From: Apoderus coryli
Lineage: Eukaryota > Arthropoda > Insecta > Coleoptera > Attelabidae
Direction of reading: 5' to 3'
Length of the DNA: 64,000 nt
Assembly (NCBI GenBank): GCA_911728435.2
Contig: OU452199.1
Span: forward strand, 39,815,253-39,879,252
Of the stretch, positions 1 through 64,000 are shown piece by piece (within the stretch, counting starts at the first letter, position 1; each line of letters begins with the position of its first letter). The notes beneath the pieces are model-generated. The model did no database searches and was not told the DNA's origin. It was given only the letters and a program-made list of their open reading frames with translations. A program made the translations under genes and the position numbers.

Positions 1-885
1 CGTTAATGACATAGGAACGCACCTTTCTAGCAATTATTTACTTTTCGCAGATGATCTTAAACTATTCAGAGCTGTTCACTCCGAAGATGACTGTGATGTA
101 CTACAGAGAGATGTGAATATGCTTGAGGATTGGTGTACTGTGAATAAGCTTTATTTAAACGTCGATAAATGCAAATATATAACATACACAAGAAGACGCC
201 GCACTGTTTCTTACAATTACAGACTCTCTGGCGCGCTGCTCTTGATAAATGCACTGTTATTAAAGATCTTGGTGTGTTCGTTGATAGCAATTAACTTATC
301 ATGTTTCCGAAACAAAGAAAAGGGCGCTCAAATGTCTGGGATTCATTTTTAGAACCACGAACTCATTTAACAATACTGTTTGTCTTATAGTGTTGTACAA
401 CGCAATGGTAAGATCAAGGCTTGAATATGCTGCCATTGCTTGGTCTCCAATATATGGAGTTTATGTTAACTCTCTCGAAAATGTTCAATGAAAATTCCTC
501 AAACGACTAGCCTTCAAGATTGATGGTCGGTTTCCTGCCCGGGGATACGACCATCGTTTGCTATTGGAGAGATTTGATTTTCAATCGCTGGAGATGCGTA
601 GGCATTTTTCCTCTCAGTGTTTTATATTTGGTCTGATTAATGGTCCCAACAGATTTAAGCGTGATTTGAGGAATGTTCTGGGGGAAATGATTCAATAGAT
701 TCCATGTACCGGCTCAGTGAAATATATCCATACGATCTTATATGTTTGTATTGTATTTTTACTACTGTCACCTTCAGTTTATTACTTTTGTAAATTTATT
801 ATTATTATTTGTATTTACTATATAATGTTATATTCATAGCAGTTGTCTTGTCCTGTTAGACAATAAAGAGTTATTATTATTATTA
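1..885 (+). mobile_element. Non-LTR retrotransposon, 3' part (family A)
   Basis: This is the C-terminal half of a reverse transcriptase, cut by the left window edge. The first frame carries the catalytic motif LLFADDLKLF, followed at about 110-190 by the usual WCTVNKLYLNVDKCK segment. After about 290 the frame breaks repeatedly, but recognisable thumb/C-terminal text continues (SRLEYAAIAWSPIY at about 410-460, then ARGYDHRLLLERFDF near 540-590). The 3' end is an AATAAAG followed by a short TTA repeat at about 862-885. The same terminus is found in the antisense copies at 52539-54550 and 59678-61015, so the three form one family. It is a dead copy with several frameshifts. Confidence 0.8.
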
Positions 886-2846
886 AAACTGTGTGTAACT
901 TATTTCCTAACGTAAATTACTTAAAATTAAAAAATGAACTCTCGATAATATATGCACGGGACGATTTTTTTTTTTTTTTTTTTTTCATTACATGTTATTA
1001 CCAAAAAAGGTTTACACAAGTCATATTAAATTATTACATAACACAACATAAAAACATAGAAATGTATATAACTAAATCAAAACAGAAAGTCAGTGCTGAG
1101 GAATTCATCAATGGAGTAAAAAGCCTGGTCAATTAAGTAGTTTTTCAATCTATTTTTGAATACTGCAAGGCTCAGTGTTTTCAAACTATCTGGAAAATGA
1201 TTATAGCATGTGGGACCATAATAATTCACAGAATTTCTGCTTCTACCCAACCTCATATATTCAGGAAGAATGTCATTTTTGTTTCTGGTATTGTGGTTGT
1301 GAACTTCATCATGCCTTATGTACAGATTGTAATTATTTTTCACATACATAATTGAATTGTAGATATAGAGACACGGGAGTGTAATTATTTTACATTCTTT
1401 AAATTTAGGTCTGACATCCTCTCTAAACTTTAAATCTGTCATTATTCGCACCACTCGTCTTTGGATTGCGAATACCCGACTAGCATGACAAGAGTGTCCC
1501 CAAATTGACAAAGCATATGAAGCCACACTGTGAAAAAGGCCATAATATGCTGATTTCAAAACATTAAAAGAGACTTCACCCTTCAAGCTTCGCAACATGA
1601 ACACAACCTTAGACAACTTGGCAATGGTAACCTCGACATGACCCGCCCAGGTTAGCTTTTGGTCCAAAGTGACACCCAAAAACTTTACCAGACCATCAGA
1701 AACAGCAACATCCGTCTCACGTAATGTAAATATTTTAGTAGCTGTTTTATTGGCATTCATACAGAGTTTGTTAGCTGCAAACCAGTCCGCAGCCCTCGAC
1801 TGTGAATTAATCATACTTGAGGCCAGAACATCACTCGACAGTTCAACATCGACAATAGTTGAATCGTCTGCAAACAATGTCAGGTCAGAGCATGGCAGAT
1901 GTAGCGGTAAATCATTAATGAAAATCAAAAACAATAGAGGTCCGAGCACCGAGCCCTGTGGGACTCCACAAGAGCTCAACAAGGGCTGAGAAGACTTTGA
2001 CTCAAAGATCGTTACGACATTCCTACCAGTGAGATAGGAACTCAGCAAATGAATCGAATTCGCACTCATACCGTATCGCTCCAGTTTACCCAACAAGATA
2101 TCGTGTGAGACGCAATCAAACGCCTTTGTTAAATCAAGAAAAGAAGCCCCCACAAGCCTTCTACTCTCAAAAGCGGTTATAACGCTATTTATAAAGTTTT
2201 CTATAGCTGAAACGCTGTTAAGTTTCGGTCTAAATCCAAATTGTTTCGGAGAAAATAAATTATTTCTTTCAAAATAGTTGGCTAATTGTTTAAAGAGTAT
2301 CTTTTCAAAAATTTTGCCTAGAACAGGCACTATAGAAATAGGGCGATAGTTGTTCAATTCATCTGGAGATCCTTTTTTGAATAACGGTATAATTTTGCTA
2401 AATTTCAGACAACTCGGAAACATACCGGATGAGATCGTCAAATTAATCAATATTGTCAATGGTATAATTTTCTGAAACACAGTGGGGCTGTGCCTCTGTT
2501 ACAAATGTTTATCCAAAACAATTTAACGTCAACATTTAGCTCTGTGGAATTGCTGACTGTTGTGTGTACTGTCCCTATGACGACTGTAGAAAGCGAAATA
2601 TGTTTCTCTACCCTCAAACGGATTAAAACAATTTTAAGAAACACTATGGGCCAGGAAAGGTTGTGCGCGTTAGCAATGCTATCTATTGAAAAAAAAACTT
2701 GTGAAGTCCTGTTCAGAAATCTTCACTTACAGTTTTAATGGTCATAATGAGTTTAGCAAAATGTTATTATCTATTTTATTTTTATTTATTGCCTTATTTC
2801 CACCTTGTTGTGCCCCACCTCTTTCAAACCTCACGAGCCGCCACTG
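886..2846 (+). mobile_element. hAT transposon 3' part, split by a non-LTR insertion
   Basis: Two pieces of one hAT transposase read in the same direction on either side of the retrotransposon at 966-2475. The left piece (about 893-963) encodes NLFPNVNYLKLKNELSIIYA and ends RDDF; the right piece resumes FLKHSGAVPLLQ and runs to 2738. It includes the conserved C-terminal dimerisation region (TVPMTTVESEICFSTLKRIK, then NTMGQERLCALAML). The 3' terminal inverted repeat lies at about 2822-2846 and ends CCACTG, the complement of a CAGTGGCGG-type hAT end. The N-terminal two thirds and the 5' TIR are absent. It is non-autonomous and inactive. Confidence 0.75.
966..2475 (-). mobile_element. Non-LTR retrotransposon with intact RT ORF
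   Basis: A 5'-truncated Jockey/CR1-like element in antisense orientation. The poly(A) tail appears as a T run at 966-985. A single uninterrupted reading frame covers 1077-2480 (467 codons): fingers motif NNYRPISIVPVLGKIFE, palm motif DLTKAFDCVSH, GVPQGSVLGPLLFLIFINDL, the catalytic LTLFADDST, then thumb and a C-terminal region ending near HNHNTRNKNDILPEYMRL. No endonuclease remains. The open frame makes it one of the younger copies here. It sits inside the hAT element. It is related to, but distinct from, the copy at 8000-10113. Confidence 0.85.
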
Positions 2847-3611
2847 TAGATGAATAGGATTTTCATCAAAAAGCGTTTTATATGTATGTGCAATCAATAA
2901 TTGTTTCAATCCGTTCTTGTATTTTTTAACTAAATTAAACAATACAACCGCTAATTAATTATTTAATAGTTTAATCTATGTGCAATTATATGTATATGTT
3001 TTTTCAATTGCAGCCCAGAAAGTATCAGACACATTAGGCGTCATCCTTGAACACCACAGAGCAACATTTTTCACCCACTTGTAGCGGGTGTTGCTTGTTC
3101 ACCCTTTCTCAACCTTTTTTATCAGGACCGAACTTAGTAAAAGAGCCTCTATTTTCAAATTATTAAAATAAAGCTGTAATTTAAATTAAAAAAAAAATAA
3201 AATGACAAAAAATTGTGACTTTTGTTCACAATTTTTTCTTTTTAAATACCTATTAAATAAAATCGACTAAGAACCAAGAATCAGAAATAAAAAAATCAGG
3301 TAGGTAGGTGCTTACCTAAAAATCCAGCTGAATTTATTCATAATAATAATTCTTTAGTAGACATACAAACCTTGTTCACCGCTTAGTTAAGTATACGACA
3401 AACACTATGCCGCATATCATACCACTTAGGTTATCGGGTGTTTTATCTTATCGAAAATTTAGACGAAATATTTGTACACAGTTATCACTTACTAGTTTTA
3501 TAAAAAGATGGCTGTTCATGAAAAATAGAACCAATTAGTATCACTATAATAACCGTCGAAGAGTCCAAACAAATTACTTTATTTTATTAACTAACATTTT
3601 ATTCGGTATTG
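2847..3611. other. No recognisable feature
   Basis: AT-rich sequence between the hAT terminus and the mitochondrial insert. No coding frame, RNA gene or known repeat was recognised. Confidence 0.5.
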
Positions 3612-4162
<551 letters not shown>

Positions 4163-7100
4163 AGTTTGTTAGAATTGTCTCATAAAACTTTTATACAGGG
4201 TGACTCAAAAAACTTTCCATTTATTTGGTTAGGTTTTCAACCATTTTTTGAATGTGAAATAGTAGAATTTGAACTTTTTATTTTTGAGTTTCACATTGTA
4301 ACCCTCAATGACTTTATGCGGGTAAACCATGGGTGGCTTGTAATAAATAATAAAACGTGTAGCTTTATTCAGTTTAATTGGAATTATCTCAGTAGAAAAT
4401 AGTACAGATGATCCCTATAAACAGGAATGATGAAATTTTGGGTACAACCATTCACCGTGTCTGATACATTACTGGGTTGTAAAACACATTATTTGTGCTA
4501 ACCATTCTATTAATATTATTAATAAAAAAACATGTAACGAATTAAATTAGAGTGAAGTATCTTTGAAGAAGATTGTATAATATAATGCAGAAACACCAAT
4601 TTTATTTTTATATATGTATTTTGTAGTATTTAAGATAATATTATAAATAATAATTGCGATAATTTAAGATCAAAATAGATAGGGAATCTTTCAAATCCGT
4701 ATGTTTAACAATTACTATTATAGACTTTGTTATAGAAATATTTCTTTTTTTTATTTGAAGTCACACACATTAGGATGATTAAGTCTTTTAAAATGAGAAG
4801 AAATTAACGAAGTAAATAACGTGGAAGATGTTTTTGTTGTATAGGCCAATACTCTGGACTAATTTTTATATTTTCGCGCTTCCAAATTCTGGATTATGTT
4901 GAAATAATCACCAACGAATAGATGTGTTTGATATATTTAAATAAATTTAAAAAATATGCAACGGTTTTTTGGAGATTCAGTTTGAAAATCGGACTCAGTG
5001 TTGCTAACTTAGTTTTTAGCAAACAAAATTATGTAGAAAAGTCGGAAAAGTCATACATTATGGAAAACAGTTATGACATAGAATAAATAAAGAGAATATG
5101 AACTCCCACAACTTTCTATTGTCCTGTGCGAGGCAGGTGGTAGCCATTTTTTAATATACACGACAGATCCGTATTTAGGTTTTATTGAAATTACAGGATA
5201 GGTAAAGAACAGGGGAGTAATAGAATTATTTTATAATAGAATTACTTACATCTATAAAAACAAACAAATACTTTAATTCATGTTTCCATATAATTATTTT
5301 ATTTATATTTTTAAAATTTCTATTGATTAATTTTAATGTATAAAATAACCTTAACCTAAAATATAATTTGGTAACATATTTTTTTGGGAAATTAGAACAT
5401 GGATGTTCAAACGCTACAACAATTTTCAAAATTATTTTGAAATATATTTTCTAATTTGGAAATGTATTGTTCATCTCTAAAGAAAAAAAAAGTGTAATTG
5501 ATTACGGACAAATGTAAATTTATTAATTTTAGATAGAGTAAAATAAAATTGTTCTAATTTATACAATAGGTCTACCGATTTTCAATTCCTTAAGTGTAAT
5601 TGAGAATGTCATTATATTTTACCTGTTTATGGCCTTCAGAAAAACAACGCAAGCACACATGTTGGGAATTTCCCATTATATACCTACAAAACATGCTAAA
5701 ATCACCCCCAATAAATGGGCAATAAAACCTGAGACGTGAATTTACTACCTGATAATATCTATAATAGTTAAAATATGTAATTCAAATTTAATAAACACTG
5801 TCAGAATTTAATAGAATTTTTGCACTCATCTAGTAAGATTTTTAAGCTCTCTTTTTAGAATGCTTAAGATGTATTGGACTTTTATGGGCAAATAGACTGA
5901 ACCAAGTTATAAAAGATAAGGGTAACTGTGCTGCGAAATTAAGCGAAGTTATTCATGTTTTTTAAAAAATTTGTGTGATTTTTTTAGGCAAGTAAGCTCA
6001 ATCTTTTAAACAGTTTGTTTAGATTGGTAATTTGATTTAATGTACCTATGTGATATTATTTGATTCTAATTTTATATGCATCTAATTCAAATACTACATA
6101 AATATCTTACCTTTTACTATCCATCGGGAAACTAAAGAATGATAAATTGCAGTTATATTTATTCCTGCAATTCTTCGCAGCACAAATCATTCCGCCTCTG
6201 ATTTTTTGCATTTCAAAATAAACAATATCACTCTCAAAAGTTTATAAAACAAAAACACACAATATAACTATATAACACACAGAATACTACGGCACTTGAA
6301 ATGGCAAAGCACAAATAAAATATCCCGACGACAATGAGTGTATAAGAAAACATGGTGATTTTGAGTGCGCAATAATATGCGCAATCTCTTCCCCCACCAG
6401 TAAGATCACATTCTCTGTTTATTTATTCTATGGTTATGACAAGGCAGCCTTTTTCGGTATTCTTTGCGTAAACACGAAATATACGCATGCGCTGCGGAAC
6501 ATGAATTATTTATTGAAATAATCTTCACATTTGTCTTCAATTCTTCATAAACTAGTTAATGCAATGGTATCATTCAGAAGTTGGGTTGATTAATTTGATG
6601 ATTTCTATGGGAAATATAGGACCAACAAGTGAATTAAAATAATATTATCTCTTAATTTATTAACATAAAAACATCTATCTTTTAGGATTAAGTAAACTAC
6701 AACTTTAAGATGAATAACTTGAACAACCATTTCTACAAAACCATTGACGCATGCTATTTTCTTATGAGACTTCACCACAGCTACCATTTGCATTGTCAGA
6801 CATTATTTGCATGTCATCATCAATGGTGCTGTTTTTAGATGATATTTCAGAAGCAACAAACGATACAGTATCAAGCAAGCACAATTGAACCCCACAGACT
6901 ACTGATGGGTGCATTGTCGTAGGGCAGTGGACTAAATAAAATCCTTAACTTTTCAAAGCTGAAACGTTTGCTTTATTGCACTTAAATAGTTAAAATATAT
7001 GGAGCTGTTGCTTTGTAGATGAAAGCTTTACAGCGCACGACCCAAGCTTGTTTGGCTACCTCTGCTGAAAGTACACGTGGATTTAACTGCTCTTCACATA

Positions 7101-7999
7101 GTTCTGGAGAAGGAAGCCAGGTATGTGTTACAATCGACCCTCGGTGGTCGCAGTGGAGAATTTAACATATAATTCCAATTTCCGATCAAAGAATGTTATT
7201 CTTCGAATCTTAAATTTTCAACTACTCGTAAGTGTTTGAGCAAGCAACAATAAAATTGCTTTTATTTAGTTCTCTACTCTACGACAATCTGTTGTAAATT
7301 AAATTAAGGACAATAATAACATAAATAGAGCCTCAAGATGAGAGCCATATCGTCTGCTACACACATGCTACACCAGCAGCTGTTACTATAATTAACAACT
7401 GAGAGCTTTAAACTGCTTTAAGTGTTTACATGCATATTAATTGATAAAATAATTTTTATATAAAAATGATAAAACCTTAATAATTATTATATTAAAACAA
7501 AAAAAAAAGAAGTCTTCTGAAAAATTATATTATTTTTATCGGTGCTAATTTTCTATCATCATTTAGGTTTAGATATTTTATTTGTCGTATCTAACTATAC
7601 TAGGTTTGTAAGTTTTGCGAGGCCGATTTTAAAAATTTTGTACATTACTTTATATTTTAAAATTAATTTTAATTTGTTTTAACTTGTATATTTTTTTTCC
7701 ATAGCTGATCAATAATTATATAAGTAATACTCATATCATTTTGATCTTTTGTAATACAATATTGTACCTATAAATAAATGTTTAAAGTAAAATTCTAACA
7801 AATAAAGTCACACAAATATGTCTATTTATTTTTACAGCTTAGCAGGGACGTTAATTACTAGGTAGTGAACACGATGTATACTATTGTGACGAATATAAAA
7901 ATGTCCCCAACGCTTAGAGATAAATAAATACGTCTAATTTCTGAGCTGACGATAGTTATTCCAGCTATTTGGACTTATACTGAATAACTGCCTTATCTA
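4163..7999. other. AT-rich intergenic stretch, no gene seen
   Basis: About 3.8 kb with no convincing coding sequence. Reading frames are short and without family resemblance. A motif of the type TATACAGGGTGACTC occurs near 4193; related CAGGGTG-type motifs recur in intron 32 and may mark ends of small DNA elements. Nothing else was recognised. Confidence 0.5.
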
Positions 8000-10113
8000 G
8001 TTTTCGCAGGATGAGCTTAAGGTTTTTCGGCTATACGGCATTCTTAATTGGCACTTTATCGATGATCAAAATATAAGCATTGATAGTAGATTTCTAACGT
8101 TTACTAATTTCATTGCAAATACAGCTGAAAGTTGTTTTCTAAAACAGTCACTGCTGGATCAGCGATGATTTGCGCAGGATGAGAGATCTGCTATGCACCA
8201 TGCATTTGATTCATAAATCGGATTCTCAGTCTGTATCTAAAGTCGCCTTAAGACACTATAAAAAACAATATCCAGTTGAACTTTCTAAGGCCAAAAGAAG
8301 GGCTTATGAGGAGTATATTGCATCCGCTATTAATAGGCCTGCTGCTGTGTGGAGACTGGTCAAGGATTGGGAATCAACTCCAAATCTCGGGACAGCTGAG
8401 AACTTGACTGCGCATATTTTAAATGACTACTTTACAACTGCGGCTGATGATATCATAAAACAGCTACCAGCCACATCGGTCACTTAACGGTAACCTTTAA
8501 TGAAGTACGTGAAAAACTATCAGGTATGAAAAACACAAAAAGCTCAGATTGTTATGAGCTTAATGTTAGGATTATTGGGACTTTAAAGAATCTGCTAGTG
8601 GTGCCGCTACTAAGTAAGAGGCAAGGGTTATTCCAATCTACAAAAATAAAGGATCGGTCGATGATCCCAGTAACTATCGACCAATATCGATCTTGCCAAT
8701 TTTTTCGAAAATCTTTGAGTCTATTATTAAAAATCAAATAACTGAATATTTTGAAGCAAATAATCTCTTTATGCAAGGTCAATATGGCTTTCGTAATAAG
8801 AGATCTACTACTCTTGCAATTAATAACCTTTTGGAATATGTTTCGGATGGCATGGAGCGGGGCTGTGACACCTTTGCTTCCTTTTATGACCTCACTAAGG
8901 CTTTTGACTGTGCCTCACACGAGATTCTTCTTCGGAAACTCTCTTACTATAACTTTGATGTTGACAGTGTTGCCTTGGTTGGCTCTTATCTCAGCGATCG
9001 TTTTCAGCACGTTTTGTATGGGGGACGATACTCGGAGAGACGAAGGGTTGGACGGGGTGTGCCCCAGGGGTCGGTTTTGGGACCTTTATTGTTTTTAATA
9101 TACGTAAATGATTTATACAAATTTCAAGAAGAGTCAAATATAATCCTCTTTGCTGACGACACAACTAGTCTGATTAGATATCGACCAAACGACCCTTTAG
9201 GGGAGTTGGTTAATGCTGTTGAGACTGACATAGGCAATTGGTTTCTGGCAAATGTACTGAGCTTGAATCAGGCTAAAACTCAGAGCATGAACTTTACATT
9301 GCGTTCTGCGCCTATCGATCTTCAGAGCGATGTTCGCGTGAAGTTCCTTGGGGTTCATCTTGATCCTAAATTAACCTGGGAGAGTCATGTTCGAGAACTT
9401 GGGTGCTCGCTGTCCAGGGTCATATATCTCATCAGAAGGCTTGCGCAGAGTGTTTCAATCGCCAGTCTGTTGACGGTATATCATGGTTATTTTGTTTCCC
9501 GTATGTCGTATGGTATTTTGAACTGGGGACATAGTTCCCATGCAATGAAAATCTTCAAGCTACAGAGGAGATGTTTACGTACAATGTTGGGGCTCGGTTG
9601 GCGTGACTGCTGTAAAAAGTATTTTGTTGAACACGGACTACTTACTTTGCCTTCCTTGTACATCTTAAACTGTCTTGGCTACATTCGAACCAATGCCTCG
9701 CATTTCACTCTTCACTCTGATATGCATAATTATGGTACGCGGAATCGCAATGACATATTGCCTGAATTTCACCGCCTATTGAGGACTAGGAAAGGTTCTG
9801 ACTATTATTGTGTTAAATTTTATAATAAGCTGCCGTCTCACATAACGAACCTTGGTGAAGTCCAGTTTAACAAAAGTATTAAATCATTTTTGATATCTCA
9901 AGCTTTTTATACCTTTGAGGACTATTTCAGAAGCGATATTGTAAGATTTTTCTATATTTTAGTTTGTTTTATGTTGTTGCTATTTTAATTTGTTTGTAAG
10001 CCTTTCTTTGTTGCTGTAACTTTGATTGATTAATTTTTGTTCTTTTTTGACGTACTATACATGTTTTGTAACATAAGATGGTGAATAAATATATCTATCT
10101 ATCTATCTTAAAA
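8000..10113 (+). mobile_element. Non-LTR retrotransposon, nearly complete RT
   Basis: A Jockey/CR1-superfamily element in plus orientation. Degraded endonuclease/linker sequence starts near 8000; a linker frame covers 8170-8487 (RRAYEEYIASAINRPAAVWR). The RT frame is open from 8693 to 9988 (431 codons): FSKIFESIIKNQITEYFEAN, YDLTKAFDCASHEILL, GRGVPQGSVLGPLLFLIYVN, catalytic ILFADDTTS, thumb and C-terminal HNYGTRNRNDILPEFHRLL. Between 8487 and 8693 the frame is broken, so the YRPI region is shifted. The 3' end is AATAAA followed by an ATCT microsatellite at about 10091-10110 instead of poly(A). Confidence 0.85.
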
Positions 10114-10447
10114 TATACGACCTGGACGCAGCAATTTGCGTAGCATTCCACCACTTTCGAGAAAACCATTGACAACTTATTAGAAGCAACTCAACTAGTT
10201 GTTTCATATATTAGAGCACGGCAAAAATTCTATGTCAAGGAAAATTTATTTTAATCTTAGCAATTAGATGATGCAATCCGCTAATTAAATTTTATTAATA
10301 ATAATAAGGGTAGGTTCTAAATTAGTGGGTTTAAACCTCCTCTCTCCTCTGGGACTACAGGCTCTTTGATAATAAAAGAAACATTTTATTTGTCTGATAC
10401 AAAATAAATAAGAACATTAAACTAATTTTTATAATTTCTTCAAATAA
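10114..10447. other. 3' flank of MAT1
   Basis: Intergenic space between the retrotransposon tail and the MAT1 stop. On the minus strand an AATAAA lies at 10385-10390, about 58 bp beyond the stop codon, and is the likely MAT1 polyadenylation signal. Nothing else is seen. Confidence 0.5.
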
Positions 10448-11274
10448 CTACGCTTGTCCCATAGGCCTTTTCGTATGATACAAGCCCATAAGCGCGTCCT
10501 GTAACGCTCTCATACACGGAATAACAGCTTTAAAACCACCAGCTTTTTCATCTTCAGTCGCTGCTCGAACATTATTAATGTAGCCGTTATTGAATATTTC
10601 TTCTGCTGAGGGCGGTTTGGGACCATCTGTCTCCACAACTACAGGTGTATATTCGAAAATTGGTCCTTCATCGCTAGGGACAGGTAAAAATGTTGTTTGA
10701 GACTGCCTACCAAATTGTATGCCCGTTGAAAATTGCTTAAATTTAGGTGGTGGTTTCTTAACTTCTTCCTCTTTAGCTTCCTTGGCTTGTTGAGCGAAGG
10801 TTTCTAATATATTTTTTGCGTCAGCGTTAGAAAACATTAACTCATCGATTAATGCTTCTTTATCGCGTATTTTTTTCTTTTTTATTTCAACTTCTTCGAT
10901 CAGTAATTCTTGTTTACGTGCCTCTTCTATTTGTTTTTCATGTTCTAGCATTTCCTCCAATTCATATTCTTCACGACCTAATTTACCCTTATTTTTTAAT
11001 ATGTGTTCTCTATTGTCTTTTTTATACTGTTCTATCTTCTTATTGGTATTTATAATGTCTATGTTATTTGTTAAATTATATATTATCGATTCAATTTCTT
11101 CCAAATAATCATTGTACTCTCTCAAAGTGTTAAAGTCCTCTTCTTTTTTGTTGTAATCTCTTAAAATTCGTTTTCTAATATCGACTTCTTTCTCAACTGA
11201 AGCGTCTTCAAACAGTTGTATCCGAAAATTGGCACGACGCAATGGAATTTTACATTCGGGACATGAACCAGCAC
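10448..11274 (-). CDS. Mat1: MAT1 exon 2 (rest of RING, coiled coil, C-terminus)
   Basis: Acceptor TTTCAG/GTGC on the minus strand. It begins [17 protein letters not shown], completing the RING, and runs to the stop ending KRPMGQA. Confidence 0.93.
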
Positions 11275-11457
11275 CTGAAATGAAAGAAATTTATGGTTTT
11301 GGTGATTCATGAAACCCCTAGCTAAGTATATACCTTTAAGAAAGAGCAATTCTACACAACTTTCGCATAGTCCATGTCCACAAACATTTACCATCATTTT
11401 TAATGAGGGATTTTGGAATTTGGTTGTTCGACATCTCGGACAAGTGAAATCTTCCAT
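10448..11457 (-). CDS. Mat1: MAT1, RING-finger CAK/TFIIH assembly factor
   Basis: Two coding exons on the minus strand, 11334-11457 and 10448-11274, separated by a 59-bp GT-AG intron (phase 1), encode 316 residues (human MAT1 is 309). In the family MAT1 joins CDK7 and cyclin H into the CDK-activating kinase and anchors it to TFIIH in the nucleus. The N-terminus is a C3HC4 RING with Cys6, Cys9, Cys26, His28, Cys31, Cys34, Cys46 and Cys49. It is followed by [13 protein letters not shown] and a long charged coiled coil (about 65-190), then the C-terminal block with [17 protein letters not shown], which in the family contacts CDK7/cyclin H. The start is supported by [20 protein letters not shown] matching the family N-terminus. 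It is divergent from the dynein gene, ATG to ATG about 600 bp. Confidence 0.95.
11334..11457 (-). CDS. Mat1: MAT1 exon 1 (RING, first part)
   Basis: Start codon through LFLK, then one base of the glycine codon. The donor reads AAAG/GTATAT on the minus strand. It carries six of the eight zinc ligands of the RING. Confidence 0.93.
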
Positions 11458-12056
11458 TATTTTTTTAAGGGCTTAAAACTTTCCGTTTAAATTCTCATAA
11501 AATATCTTAAAGGACATCGAGGAATAACAAATAACATAACCTAAAAATATTTTTTGGCCGCAAAAAAACACACCAGTTGTAATCAAATGAGGTTGATTGA
11601 AAACTTCTGATATTTGGCGTAAAAGGAATATGGACAGATGTTGCTAGGAATTTTACTTCTATTTTTTGAAGTCGTATGCCTTTATCGGGGCTGTAATCGT
11701 GTCATGCTTCCACCAGTGATCATTTGATTGGCTTTATTTACGAATTTTACATGATAGTACAAATCGGTTAGCATCCGTAGGCACTCTGAATAAAAAATTA
11801 TCGAACAGCTGTTTGTCAGTTCATCCATATTTGTTTTTTTTACTCATCAATCGGCATTGAATTGCGCAAGGAGATGTAAAGAAAGAATATAAAAAAAATT
11901 ATAAAGCGTACAAGGTACAAGCACGGTATTGACGTTTGAACAGTTGTACCGTTAAAATCGAACGGAATTTGTGTGTTATCATAATAATTTTAATGTGATT
12001 ACGTACATAAATAAATTCGTGTATGTTCTCACCGTAATTTATAGACAATTCTCCAA
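11458..12056. promoter_or_regulatory. Shared divergent promoter region (MAT1 / dynein)
   Basis: About 600 bp between two divergent start codons must hold both 5' UTRs and core promoters. A TATA-like AATATAAAAAAAATTATAAA lies near 11887-11906 on the dynein side. This could drive the dynein gene, but AT-rich background makes such matches common. No repeat is inserted here, in contrast to the flanks. Confidence 0.5.

Positions 12057-64000
<51,944 letters not shown>

Noticed and set aside
4166..4402. 78-codon plus-strand ORF after the numt
   Set aside because: No family resemblance, low-complexity Phe/Ile-rich text, in AT-rich DNA.

Overview
This is nuclear DNA from an insect-like arthropod. The evidence is split genes with short GT-AG introns, a cytoplasmic dynein heavy chain close to Drosophila Dhc64C, a very heavy load of Jockey/CR1/RTE-type non-LTR retrotransposons plus mariner, Tc1 and hAT relics, and a nuclear copy of mitochondrial COI that only reads correctly in the invertebrate mitochondrial code (AGA=Ser, TGA=Trp, ATA=Met). 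The insect order cannot be fixed from this window.

Layout. Positions 1-10110 are gene-free and transposon-rich: non-LTR copies, a hAT element split by one of them, a COI numt at 3612-4162, and a long AT-rich blank at about 4200-8000. Positions 10448-11457 (minus) hold a two-exon MAT1 gene, the RING-finger assembly factor of the CDK-activating kinase/TFIIH. About 600 bp separate its ATG from the divergent ATG of the cytoplasmic dynein 1 heavy chain at 12057. The dynein gene then fills the rest of the window on the plus strand and runs off the right edge. I placed 45 consecutive coding exons with consistent reading phases, about 4107 residues of an expected ~4640: tail, linker, AAA1-AAA4, stalk, microtubule-binding domain, AAA5 and part of AAA6.

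Most of the gene is intron, and the introns are packed with repeats: three arrays of a ~33-bp hairpin minisatellite (introns 5, 10 and 14), at least twelve non-LTR copies (ten of twelve antisense to the gene), two copies of a long-TIR DNA element each invaded by a retrotransposon, mariner and Tc1 relics, foldback/MITE-like elements and tRNA-like sequences.

The most striking feature is that the exon for the first part of the dynein microtubule-binding domain is present twice, at 56056-56251 and 59296-59494. Both copies are open, have intact splice sites, carry identical splice phases (1 in, 2 out) and differ by mostly conservative replacements at 12 of the first 59 residues. This is the architecture of mutually exclusive exons and would give dynein two interchangeable track-binding surfaces. 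A second possible variation is a 21-nt microexon at 42741-42761, just before the AAA2 P-loop. Smaller points are a GC-AG intron, a minisatellite whose monomer resembles the 3' hairpin of a local retrotransposon family, and a 136-bp higher-order repeat.
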